From: Streptomyces sp. GESEQ-4
GTDB taxonomy: Bacteria > Actinomycetota > Actinomycetes > Streptomycetales > Streptomycetaceae
Reading direction: 5' to 3'
Assembly: GCF_017948455.1 (NCBI RefSeq)
Contig: NZ_JAFFSU010000013.1
Location: 186,001-250,000, forward strand
Length of the DNA stretch: 64,000 bases
Below the pieces are notes generated by a model. That model did no database searches. It worked only from the letters and a program-made list of their open reading frames with translations, and was not told the DNA's origin. Of the stretch, positions 17,956 through 25,928 are shown one piece after another (position 1 is the first letter of the stretch; the number at the start of each line of letters is the position of its first letter). The translations under genes and the position numbers were made by a program.

Positions 17956-18198
17956 ATGGACGACTCCCGACGACTCCCCACCGGCGCGGGTGCGGGCGCG
18001 GCACTGCGCAAGCTGCCGCCGCCCGCGCTCTGTGGTTTCCTGCTGCTCCTCGCCCTGCTGTTCACCGTGTCGTACGCCGTCGGCGCGGGCGCCGGGCCGG
18101 TCGCACCCGGCATGCACGACCCCGGAACCGTTTCCGACGGCGATGACGGCGAAGGTGACGGCACGACTCACGGGGGCGGGGGCGGGCACGGTGGCTGA
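17956..18198 (+). CDS. small single-span membrane protein with Asp/Gly/His-rich tail, copper-locus associated
   Basis: 80 residues. One hydrophobic span (PALCGFLLLLALLFTVSYAVG, about 23-43) is followed by an outside tail ending in DGDDGEGDGTTHGGGGGHGG. Its last 8 bases overlap the start of the CopA gene, so the two are coupled. No family recognised; by position it may assist copper handling at the membrane. The start may also be GTG 17953. Confidence 0.6.
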   Translation: MDDSRRLPTGAGAGAALRKLPPPALCGFLLLLALLFTVSYAVGAGAGPVAPGMHDPGTVSDGDDGEGDGTTHGGGGGHGG

Positions 18199-20566
18199 AG
18201 CGACCCTGGTGACCACCGACCTGACCGTCGGCGGCATGACCTGCGCGGCCTGTGTGAACCGCGTCGAGAAGAAACTCGCCAAGCTCGACGGCGTCACCGC
18301 GACCGTCAACCTTGCCACCGGCCGGGCCCGGGTGAGCCATCCGGCGTCCGTGCGGCCCGAGGAACTGGTCGCGACCGTCGAGAAGGCCGGGTACACGGCC
18401 GCGCTGCCCGAGCCTCCGAAGGAGCGCCGGGTTGCTCGGGATGCGGCGGAACTTCCGGATGACGTACGGCAGTTGGTGATCACCGCGCTGCTCGCGACGC
18501 CGGTGCTCGTGCTGTCGATGGTGCCTTCGCTGCAGTTCCGCAACTGGCAGTGGCTGTGCTTCGTGCTGGCCGCGCCGGTCGCCGTCTGGGGTGCGTGGCC
18601 GTTCCACGCGCGCGCGGTACGCGGGCTGCGGCACTCGGCGGCGACCATGGACACGCTGGTGTCGCTCGGTGTGGTGGCATCGTTCTCCTGGTCGGCGTAT
18701 GCGCTCTTCCTCGGCGGCGCGGGCGAACCGGGGATGCGGATGCCGTTCAGTCTGCTGCCCTCCGCCTCCGACGGCGTGGCGCACGTCTACCTCGAAGCGG
18801 CCGTCGGTGTACCGCTGTTCGTGCTCGCCGGCCGCTTCCTGGAGGCGCGGGCGCGGCACGGGACGGGAGCGGCGCTGCGGTCGCTGGCGGCGCTCACGGT
18901 CAAGGACGTGGCGGTACGGGAAGACGGGAGTGAACGTCGGCTTCCCCTGGGGGAGTTGCGGGTCGGCCAGGTCTTCGTGGTGCGGCCCGGGGAGCGGGTG
19001 GCCACCGACGGTGAGGTGGTGGAGGGCGGTTCCGCGGTGGACCTGTCCCTGGTCACCGGGGAGAGCGAGCCGGAGGATGTGGTGCCGGGCGCGACGGTCG
19101 TCGGCGGAGCCGTCAACGCGGGCGGGCTGCTGCTCGTCCGGGCCACCGCGGTCGGCGCCGACACGCAACTCGCCCGGATCGCCCGGCTAGTGACAGAGGC
19201 TCAGGCGGGCAAGGCGCGGGCGCAGCGGCTGGCGGATGCGGTGGCGGGCGTCTTCGTCCCCGTCGTGCTCGCGCTCGCCGTCACGACGCTCGGCTTCTGG
19301 CTGGGCGCCGGGGCCGAGCCGCAGGCCGCGGTCACCGCATGTGTGGCCGTACTCGTCGTGGCCTGCCCGTGCGCCCTCGGCCTGGCGACACCGACCGCAC
19401 TGATGGCCGCCACCGGCCGGGGCGCCCAGCTCGGCGTCCTGGTCCGCGGACCGCAGGCCCTGGAGGGGCTGCGGCACCTCGACACCGTCATCCTCGACAA
19501 GACCGGCACCCTCACCTCCGGCCACATGACCGTCGCCCGCATCACCGCCGTGCCGGGCGGCCTCGGCCGCGAGACCGCGCTGCGCCTGGCCGGCGCGGTC
19601 GAGCAGGGCTCGGAACATCCGCTGGGGCGGGCGATCGCCGCGTACGCGCGAAGGGCGCTGCCGGAGGGGGCGTTGCCCGAGGTGGGCGAGTTCCGGGCGG
19701 TGTCGGGGGTGGGTGTGCGGGGGCGGGTCGGCGGGCGGTTTGTTGAAGTCCTTGGGCCGGACGGGGAGTTGTCCGTGTCGCGGGCGGATGTGGCCCCGGA
19801 GGGGGTGTTGCCCGAGGTGAGCGAGTTCCGGGCGGTGCCGGGGGCCGGTGTGCGGGGCCGGGTCGACGGGCGGCTCGTCGAAGTCCTTGCTCCGGACGGG
19901 GAGTTGTCCACCCCGCTGGCGGACGCGCTGTCGGTTGCGGAGGTCGCCGCGCACACGCCGGTGCTGGTGCGGGTGGACGGAGTCGACCAGGCGCTGATCG
20001 AACTCGGGGATGTCGTGCGCCCCGGCAGTTACCGCGCCGTCGACCGGCTGCGGCGTCTGGGCGTACGTCCGGTCCTGGCGACCGGCGACCGGGCGGCGTC
20101 CGCTCGTGCCGTCGCCGCTGACCTGGGCATCGACGAGGTGCACGCGCGCTGCACACCCGAGGACAAGGCCGATCTCGTACGGGAGTTGAGGGCGCGCGGT
20201 GACCGCGTCGCGGTCGTCGGTGACGGTGTGAACGACGCCGCCGCGCTCGCCGGAGCCGACCTCGGCATCGCCATGGGCAGCGGCACGGACGTGGCCGCCG
20301 GGGCGGCGGACGTGACCCTCGTGCGCGGTGACATCGAGGCCCTGGCCGACGCGATCCGGCTGGCCCGCCGCACCCTGGGCACGATCCGCACCAACCTCGT
20401 CTGGGCCTTCGGCTACAACGCGGTGACGCTGCCCCTCGCCATGGTGGGCCTCCTCAACCCGATGTTCGCCGCCGTGGCCATGTCGCTCAGCTCGGTGCTG
20501 GTGGTGGCGAATAGCCTGCGGCTGCGGTCCTGGCAGCCGACGCGAGCAGGAGAACGTACGCGATGA
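18191..20566 (+). CDS. copA: copper-translocating P1B-type ATPase
   Basis: 791 residues from GTG 18191, the only start that keeps the N-terminal heavy-metal domain intact. GMTCAAC (15-21) is the metal-binding site. The membrane Cu(I) motif CPC lies in VACPCALGLATP. Catalytic parts: DKTGTLT phosphorylation site, SEHPLGRAI of the nucleotide-binding domain, GDGVNDAAAL hinge. It exports Cu(I) from the cytoplasm. The nucleotide-binding domain contains a 45-residue tandem duplication (residues 491-535 and 536-580) absent from usual CopA proteins. Stop overlaps the PCuAC gene (ATGA). Confidence 0.93.
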   Translation: MAEATLVTTDLTVGGMTCAACVNRVEKKLAKLDGVTATVNLATGRARVSHPASVRPEELVATVEKAGYTAALPEPPKERRVARDAAELPDDVRQLVITALLATPVLVLSMVPSLQFRNWQWLCFVLAAPVAVWGAWPFHARAVRGLRHSAATMDTLVSLGVVASFSWSAYALFLGGAGEPGMRMPFSLLPSASDGVAHVYLEAAVGVPLFVLAGRFLEARARHGTGAALRSLAALTVKDVAVREDGSERRLPLGELRVGQVFVVRPGERVATDGEVVEGGSAVDLSLVTGESEPEDVVPGATVVGGAVNAGGLLLVRATAVGADTQLARIARLVTEAQAGKARAQRLADAVAGVFVPVVLALAVTTLGFWLGAGAEPQAAVTACVAVLVVACPCALGLATPTALMAATGRGAQLGVLVRGPQALEGLRHLDTVILDKTGTLTSGHMTVARITAVPGGLGRETALRLAGAVEQGSEHPLGRAIAAYARRALPEGALPEVGEFRAVSGVGVRGRVGGRFVEVLGPDGELSVSRADVAPEGVLPEVSEFRAVPGAGVRGRVDGRLVEVLAPDGELSTPLADALSVAEVAAHTPVLVRVDGVDQALIELGDVVRPGSYRAVDRLRRLGVRPVLATGDRAASARAVAADLGIDEVHARCTPEDKADLVRELRARGDRVAVVGDGVNDAAALAGADLGIAMGSGTDVAAGAADVTLVRGDIEALADAIRLARRTLGTIRTNLVWAFGYNAVTLPLAMVGLLNPMFAAVAMSLSSVLVVANSLRLRSWQPTRAGERTR
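19661..19930 (+). repeat. 135-bp in-frame tandem duplication inside copA
   Basis: Two adjacent 135-bp copies (19661-19795, 19796-19930). Each encodes PEG(A/V)LPEV(G/S)EFRAV followed by GVR-GRV-GR-VEVL-PDGEL; 33 of 45 residues agree. The divergence between copies shows this is an old duplication rather than an assembly artefact. Confidence 0.9.
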
Positions 20567-21078
20567 CCTCGGCCCACCACCCCTGGCACCCCACCCGCCG
20601 TCGCCTCACCGAGACCCTGCTCGCCGCCCTCGTCCCGGTCGCCGCATGCAGCGTCGCGCTGGCCGGCCTGACGGTCTGGGTGAGTGCCGGAAAGGCGGGC
20701 GCCCCGCCCCGCGTCGGCGTCTCGGACGCGCGCGTGTTCCTGCCGTACGGCGACACCACGGACACCGCGGCCTTCTTCGACATCTCCAACTCGGGCGGCG
20801 CGGACGACCGGCTGGTCCGGGTCACCTCGACCGACGTCCGCGGTGAGATCACACTCAGCCGCCACCGTATGACCGGCAGTGGGGCGGCCTACGCCGAGGA
20901 CGTGGAGTCGGCCGCCGTGCCCGCGGGCGGCGAGCTGTCCATGTCGCCGCAGAGCATCGACGCGACCCTGCGAGCGGGCGCCGACTGGCGGACCGGCGAC
21001 CTCGTGGCGTTCACCCTGCACTTCAGGCACAGCGATCCGGTGCACGTTCCCGCGGTCGTGGTCCGGCCGGGTTCGTGA
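20563..21078 (+). CDS. PCu(A)C-type copper chaperone, membrane-anchored, incomplete metal motif
   Basis: 171 residues; start overlaps the copA stop, with AGGAGAA upstream. One N-terminal anchor (LLAALVPVAACSVALAGLTVWV). The PCuAC beta-fold is recognisable (AAFFDISNSGGADDRLVRVTSTDVRGEITLSRHRM). The usual copper motif H-x10-M-x21-H-x-M is only partly kept: HRM at 101-103 is present, but the second His-x-Met site is replaced by SIDATL (131-136). It may bind copper with fewer ligands or serve a partner. Works outside the membrane, next to the exporter. Confidence 0.8.
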   Translation: MTSAHHPWHPTRRRLTETLLAALVPVAACSVALAGLTVWVSAGKAGAPPRVGVSDARVFLPYGDTTDTAAFFDISNSGGADDRLVRVTSTDVRGEITLSRHRMTGSGAAYAEDVESAAVPAGGELSMSPQSIDATLRAGADWRTGDLVAFTLHFRHSDPVHVPAVVVRPGS

Positions 21079-21228
21079 CCTGCCCGCCCTACAGACGTCG
21101 GCCCCGAAACCCGGTACGTTCCCGGGAGTTGTCGTGGCGTGGATCACACGCCTTGGGGCGAGTGGGGAAACGGTTCATATCCGTACCCAGACGTGACGGT
21201 GGACGTCAGGATGCGAGGATGAGGCGCC

Positions 21229-21894
21229 ATGACAGCAGGGTGGTGTTCTCGCACAGTACGGGCCGCGGTGTTCGCGGCCGTCTGTGTGCTGCTCGCCGCC
21301 CTGGGCCACGTTCTGATGTCCGGCGCCCATGTGCCCGCCTGGACGCTGGCCGCGGGTGTGGCAGGAACCGGCGTCGTCGGCTGGGGCCTGGCGGGCCGTG
21401 AACGCGGGCTCGCCCTCGTCGTGACGGTCGTGGTCGTCGCCCAGACCGCACTGCACCAGGCGTTCTCATACGCGCAGTCGGTGAGCGGCTCGACCTCCAT
21501 GACCTCGGACATGGACATGGGCGCGGCCCACATGGACTCGAGCCACATGGATCACATGGGGCATACGGCTTCGCACTCCATGCCCTCTATGTCCTCCATG
21601 CCTTCCATGTCCTCCGTGTTCTCCATGTCTTTCGGCATGCTCGCCGCCCACCTGCTCGCCGCGCTCCTGAGCGGACTGTGGCTGGCGTACGGCGAACGGG
21701 CCGCCTTCGGCATCCTGCGCACCGTCGCCGGACGGCTGGCCGCACCCCTGCGGCTGCTGCTCGCCCTGCCGACCCCGCCGCACCGCCCACGCCTCGTCGT
21801 GCGCCGTCGGCGTTCCGAGCGGGCCCCGCGGCTTCTCCTTCTCGTCCACGCGATCACCTCTCGGGGTCCACCCCTGGGGACCGCTGTCATCTGA
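21229..21894 (+). CDS. integral membrane protein with Met/His-rich external loop, probable copper binding
   Basis: 221 residues; ATG with GAGG upstream. Three N-terminal spans (12-30, 38-54, 60-75), then an external loop at about 86-137 with at least eleven Met and five His residues (for example MDMGAAHMDSSHMDHMGH), then another span (138-155) and an Arg/Pro-rich cytoplasmic tail. Met-rich motifs bind Cu(I) and Cu(II) in proteins such as CopC and Ctr1. Position after CopA and PCuAC supports copper import, storage or delivery. No catalytic domain recognised. Confidence 0.75.
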   Translation: MTAGWCSRTVRAAVFAAVCVLLAALGHVLMSGAHVPAWTLAAGVAGTGVVGWGLAGRERGLALVVTVVVVAQTALHQAFSYAQSVSGSTSMTSDMDMGAAHMDSSHMDHMGHTASHSMPSMSSMPSMSSVFSMSFGMLAAHLLAALLSGLWLAYGERAAFGILRTVAGRLAAPLRLLLALPTPPHRPRLVVRRRRSERAPRLLLLVHAITSRGPPLGTAVI

Positions 21895-22068
21895 AGACAG
21901 CCGGTGACCCGAGGCCGCCCATGCGCGCCTCGGGCTTCGGTCGTACGTCTATGAAGGCGTCGTAAGAGGCGTCGTAAAGGCGTCGTACGGCCGTCTCCCC
22001 ACTGACCGGGCCGCCGCACCCACGCGTGCGCCGTCGGTCCGATTCTGGATGACCGAGAAGGACACCAG

Positions 22069-22737
22069 GTGATCACTCCTGCCCTGCCTCTCCAGTGCGA
22101 CAAAAACGGCAGAAGGGAAGTAATTAGTCAGACGGAAGTCATCGACCAGGCAACCCTCGACGACTCGATAACCGCCTGGGCGCTCGCCGCCCGCGGCGGA
22201 GACCCGGACGCCGTCGAGCAGTTCGTCCGCGCGCTGCACCGCGACGTCCTGCGGTATGTCGCCCATCTCTGCGCCGATCCCCAGGCGGTCGACGACCTGG
22301 CGCAGGACACGTTCCTGCGGGCGCTCGGCAGCCTGCACCGGTTCGAGGGCCGTTCGTCGGCCCGCTCCTGGCTGCTGTCCATCGCCCGGCGCGCGGTGAT
22401 CGACCGCTACCGGTACGCCGCCGCCCGGCCCCGCCTGTCCGACGTACCGGACTGGCAGCTGGCGATCGAGCTGGCCCAGCCGCAGGACCTGCCCGGGTTC
22501 GACGACGGCATCGCGCTGCTCGACCTGCTGGCGGGGCTGCCGGACGAGCGCCGGGAGGCGTTCATCCTCACCCAGCTGCTCGGGCTGCCGTACGCGGAGG
22601 CGGCCGAGGTGAGCGACTGTCCCGTGGGGACGGTCCGTTCGCGGGTCGCTCGCGCGCGGGCGACGCTGATGGATCTGCTGGCGGAGGCGGAGGAGCCGTT
22701 GCCGCGGGCGGAGCACGCCGCGTTGGTGGCGGCGTAG
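22069..22737 (+). CDS. ECF-type RNA polymerase sigma factor (sigma-70 family)
   Basis: 222 residues from GTG with GAGAAGGA 6 nt upstream. Region 2 is DDLAQDTFLRALGSLHRFEGRSSARSWLLSIARRAVIDRYR and region 4 RREAFILTQLLGLPYAEAAEVSDCPVGTVRSRVARARATL. No anti-sigma gene is adjacent, so activity may be controlled by expression or by a distant factor. It stands alone between the copper genes and the metallophore importer and ends at a strong terminator, so it may regulate one or both. Confidence 0.9.
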   Translation: MITPALPLQCDKNGRREVISQTEVIDQATLDDSITAWALAARGGDPDAVEQFVRALHRDVLRYVAHLCADPQAVDDLAQDTFLRALGSLHRFEGRSSARSWLLSIARRAVIDRYRYAAARPRLSDVPDWQLAIELAQPQDLPGFDDGIALLDLLAGLPDERREAFILTQLLGLPYAEAAEVSDCPVGTVRSRVARARATLMDLLAEAEEPLPRAEHAALVAA

Positions 22738-22748
22738 GCCACGGGAAC

Positions 22749-22782
22749 GGGGGTCGGTGGCGAGGTCTCGCCACCGACCCCC
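22749..22782 (+). terminator. strong hairpin terminator after the sigma factor gene
   Basis: Perfect 16-bp stem, GGGGGTCGGTGGCGAG (22749-22764) and its complement (22767-22782), starting 12 bp after the stop codon. It separates the sigma gene from the importer operon. Confidence 0.85.
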
Positions 22783-22873
22783 GGGAACTCATCCGCCCCT
22801 GACCCCGACTACTGCACCGGGTGACGGACAGTCGCCCCCGTAGCAAGTGGATCGTGGATCGGGGAGAAGTTCG

Positions 22874-23929
22874 ATGCGTTCTCGTGTGAGGTGCGGTACG
22901 GCCGCCGCCGTGCTCGGCGGCCTGCTCCTGGCAGGCTGCGGCGATGCGGAGACGGACTCGGCCGGCGGGAGCGGGGCGGGTGCCCAGCCCGTGACCGTCA
23001 CCGACTGCATGGGCGCGAAGACCACGTTCTCCGCCGCCCCGGAGAAGATCGTCACCAGCAACGCCTCCAGCCTGGAGCTGCTGCTCCGGCTCGGCGCCGG
23101 CGACAAAGTGATCGGAACCGGTTTCCCGCCCGGCAAGGGCACGCTGCCCGCCGCGCTCGACACGCGGGCGCAGCAGGTGCCGGTGCTCAGCGACACCGTC
23201 ATCCCGAAGGAGAAGCTGCTCGGCTCCGGCGCGGACGTCTACATCGACACCTTCGCCTCCATGGACGGCATGGGCGGCGGTATGGGCGACGCGCCGACGG
23301 AGGAGGAGTTCAAGGCGGCCGGGATCAAGCACATCTACCTGAAGTCCACCGCCTGCGCCGCCGAGGCCAAGGGCCCGGTCACGGACCTGACCGCCGTCGA
23401 GGACGACATCACCTCGCTCGGCCGGGTCACCGGCACGAGCGCCGAGGCGAAGAAACTCGTCGCCGGGATGAAGGACAAGGTGGACGCCGTCCAGAAGGCG
23501 GTCGGTGATACGCCCGAGAGTGATCGGCCGACGTACTTCTTCTTCGACTACGACGCCGGCACCAAGCAGCCCTTCGTCGTCTGCAACCGCCAGGTCGCCC
23601 ACGCGGTGATCACGCTCGCCGGTGCCCGCAACGCCTTCGGCGACTGCGACGGCGACTTCAAGCAGGTCGGCTGGGAGGACGTCATCGCGAAGAACCCCGA
23701 CTGGATCCAGCTGGGGGTCCGCGACCGGGGCAGCGCCGCCGCCAACGAGAAGGCTTTCGACGAGGCCGAGAAGTGGCTCAAGGCAAACTCGGCCACCAAG
23801 GGCCTGACAGCCGTCAAGGAAGACCACTTCCTGCGCATCGGTTCCGAGCAGACCACCATCGCCGGGGTGGAGAACGCCGACACGGTGGAGCGGATCGCCC
23901 GGGCCGTCCACCCCGGCAAGGTCGACTAG
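22874..23929 (+). CDS. FecB/BtuF-type substrate-binding lipoprotein of a metallophore ABC importer
   Basis: 351 residues from ATG with GGGGAGAAG 4 nt upstream. Lipobox LLLAGC (Cys22). Class III periplasmic-binding fold: VTVTDCMGAKTTFSAAPEKIVTSNASSLELLLRLGAGDKVIG, and a long helix before the second lobe. A Met/Gly-rich loop SMDGMGGGMGDAP (Met130, 133, 137) is unusual for siderophore binders. Captures a metal chelate, haem or cobamide outside the membrane. Followed by permease and ATPase genes. Confidence 0.88.
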   Translation: MRSRVRCGTAAAVLGGLLLAGCGDAETDSAGGSGAGAQPVTVTDCMGAKTTFSAAPEKIVTSNASSLELLLRLGAGDKVIGTGFPPGKGTLPAALDTRAQQVPVLSDTVIPKEKLLGSGADVYIDTFASMDGMGGGMGDAPTEEEFKAAGIKHIYLKSTACAAEAKGPVTDLTAVEDDITSLGRVTGTSAEAKKLVAGMKDKVDAVQKAVGDTPESDRPTYFFFDYDAGTKQPFVVCNRQVAHAVITLAGARNAFGDCDGDFKQVGWEDVIAKNPDWIQLGVRDRGSAAANEKAFDEAEKWLKANSATKGLTAVKEDHFLRIGSEQTTIAGVENADTVERIARAVHPGKVD

Positions 23930-23931
23930 CC

Positions 23932-25002
23932 GTGTCGTCCGCGCTGTTGCGCCGGACCGCGGAACCCGGGACACGGGGCCGCGTTCCGGCCGGGCCCCTG
24001 GCCGCCGTGCTGGGTGTCACCCTGCTCCTCGCGCTCACGGTGGCCGTGTCCTGGGGCTCGACCTCCATCCCGCCCGCCGAAGTGTGGGCGGTCGTCGGGC
24101 GGCGGCTGTCCGGCGAGGCAGCCCGCCCGGGCACCGACGACCTGATCGTGTGGCAACTGCGCGTTCCGCGCGCCCTGTTGGCCGCGCTCGTCGGTGCCGG
24201 GCTCGGCATCGTCGGCACGGCGGTCCAGGCGCTCGTACGCAATCCACTGGCCGACCCCTATCTGCTGGGCATCTCCAACGGAGCCTCGCTCGGAGCCGTC
24301 GCCGCGATCGTGCTCGGCGTCAGCGCCGGCGGAGCGCTCGGACTCGGGCTGTCCGGCGCGGCCTTCGTCGGCGCGCTTGCCACCTTCGCCCTGGTGTGGA
24401 CGGTGGCCCGGCGCGGCGGGGGATTCGCGCCGCTGCGGCTGGTGCTGGCCGGGGTGGCGGTCGGGCAGTTCCTGTCCGGCTTCACCAGCTACCTCGTCCT
24501 CCAGGCCGGGGACGAGCAGCAGACCCACAGCGTGCTGTTCTGGCTCATGGGCAGCCTCAGCGGGGCGAGTTGGCAGCTGCTGGCGGTGCCCGCCATCGCG
24601 GTGCCGGTGGCCCTGGTGTGCCTTCAGGGGCGGGCCCGTGGCCTGAACGCGCTGCTGATGGGCGACGAGACGGCGGCCGGGCTCGGCGTCGACGTCACCC
24701 GTCTGCGCCGCGAGCTGTTCACCGTGACCAGCGTCCTCACCGGCGTCCTCGTCGCCGTCTCCGGCGCGATCGCCTTCGTCGCCCTGATGGTGCCGCACGC
24801 CTGCCGCCTCCTCGTCGGCGGCGACCACCGCCGGCTCCTCCCGGTCTCCGCCCTGTTCGGCGCGCTGCTCCTCGTGGTGGTCGACATCGTGTGCCGGGTC
24901 GCGATGGACACACAGGAGCTGCCGGTCGGCGTGGTCACCTCACTGCTCGGCGCACCGGCCCTCTTGTACCTGCTCGACCGGCGTCTGGAGAGCGGCAGTT
25001 GA
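23932..25002 (+). CDS. FecCD-type permease of the metallophore importer
   Basis: 356 residues from GTG 23932, 2 nt after the binding-protein stop. About ten membrane helices. Family marks: VPRALLAALVGAGLGIVGTAVQALVRNPLADPYLLGISNGASLGAV and MGDETAAGLGV (coupling region) and GAIAFVALMVPHACRLLVGGDHR. Forms the homodimeric channel of the importer. The last codons carry a 14-bp sequence repeated at the ATPase start. Confidence 0.92.
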   Translation: MSSALLRRTAEPGTRGRVPAGPLAAVLGVTLLLALTVAVSWGSTSIPPAEVWAVVGRRLSGEAARPGTDDLIVWQLRVPRALLAALVGAGLGIVGTAVQALVRNPLADPYLLGISNGASLGAVAAIVLGVSAGGALGLGLSGAAFVGALATFALVWTVARRGGGFAPLRLVLAGVAVGQFLSGFTSYLVLQAGDEQQTHSVLFWLMGSLSGASWQLLAVPAIAVPVALVCLQGRARGLNALLMGDETAAGLGVDVTRLRRELFTVTSVLTGVLVAVSGAIAFVALMVPHACRLLVGGDHRRLLPVSALFGALLLVVVDIVCRVAMDTQELPVGVVTSLLGAPALLYLLDRRLESGS

Positions 25003-25044
25003 GAACGAACGCAAGGGATCGTCAGCGGGGGAGCGGCAGTTGAG
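24990..25044 (+). repeat. 14-bp direct repeat linking stop of permease gene and start of ATPase gene
   Basis: GAGCGGCAGTTGAG occurs at 24990-25003 (holding the permease stop TGA) and at 25031-25044 (holding the TTG start of the ATPase). A small duplication may have created the spacer between the two genes. Confidence 0.6.
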
Positions 25045-25849
25045 GATCGACATCGAAGACCTGCACGTCGCCTACGCGGGCCGTACGGTGGTCTCCGGCG
25101 CCCATCTCGTCGCCGCCGAGGGCGAGATCACCGGCCTCGTCGGCCCGAACGGCAGCGGCAAGTCCACGCTCCTGCGCACGGTCTACCGGCATCTGAAGCC
25201 CACCGCCGGCCGGGTCCTGCTCGACGGCACCGACCTGCGCACGCTCACCGCGATCGGGTCGGCCCAACATATCGCCGCCCTCCCACAGGAACGCGGCGGC
25301 GACTTCGAGCTGACGGTCCGCGAGGTCGTCGCCATGGGCCGTACCCCGTACAAGCGGGCGTTCGCGGGTGAGGACGCCACCGACCGGGACATCGTGGCGC
25401 AGGCGCTGTCCGACGTCGGCATGGCGCAGGCCGCCGAGCGCCGGTTCACCGCCCTCTCCGGCGGCGAACGCCAACGCGTCCTGCTCGCCCGCGCGTTCGC
25501 GCAGAACCCCGACGTCCTGGTCCTGGACGAGCCGACCAACCACCTCGACATCCGCCACCAGGTCGAACTCCTCACCCTCCTACGCGAGCGCCGCCGTACG
25601 ACCCTGGTGTCCCTGCACGACCTCAACGCCGCCGCCTCGGTCTGCGACCGCCTGCACGTCCTGCACGCCGGTGAAGTGGTCGCCTCCGGCCCGCCCCGCG
25701 ACGTGCTCACCCCCGCGCTCATGGCGGAGGTGTTCGGCGTACGGGCGGCGGTGGTCGACCACCCCCTCACCGGCGACCCGCTGATCGCCTTCGACCATCG
25801 GGCGTCCGAGGACAGCGCGGCGAGAGTTTTGGACACGTACGGGAACTAA
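25040..25849 (+). CDS. ATP-binding subunit of the metallophore importer (FecE/BtuD type)
   Basis: 269 residues from TTG 25040, with GGGGGAG upstream. Walker A GPNGSGKSTLL (about 33-43), signature LSGGERQR, Walker B VLVLDEPTNHLD, H-loop VSLHDLN. All motifs intact. Energises import by the preceding permease and lipoprotein. The operon ends here at a long dyad (25867-25911). Confidence 0.93.
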   Translation: MRIDIEDLHVAYAGRTVVSGAHLVAAEGEITGLVGPNGSGKSTLLRTVYRHLKPTAGRVLLDGTDLRTLTAIGSAQHIAALPQERGGDFELTVREVVAMGRTPYKRAFAGEDATDRDIVAQALSDVGMAQAAERRFTALSGGERQRVLLARAFAQNPDVLVLDEPTNHLDIRHQVELLTLLRERRRTTLVSLHDLNAAASVCDRLHVLHAGEVVASGPPRDVLTPALMAEVFGVRAAVVDHPLTGDPLIAFDHRASEDSAARVLDTYGN

Positions 25850-25866
25850 CCACCGTTTCCTCCCGA

Positions 25867-25911
25867 CTTGTGGGACGAGGCTGCCGAACCGAACGGCAGC
25901 CCGCCCACGAG
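25867..25911 (+). terminator. long interrupted dyad between importer and isonitrile operons
   Basis: Inner arms GGCTGCCG (25879-25886) and CGGCAGCC (25894-25901) pair perfectly; outer arms CTTGTGGG (25867-25874) and CCCACGAG (25904-25911) pair 7 of 8. It can act as terminator of the ATPase gene or as an operator/attenuator for the downstream MFS gene, whose start is 18 bp beyond. Confidence 0.55.
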
Positions 25912-25928
25912 ACGAGGGACGGAAGACG

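Noticed and set aside
21580..21630. TCCATG-spaced repeats as a regulatory or CRISPR repeat
   Set aside because: They are the codons of the Met/Ser-rich loop of the membrane protein.
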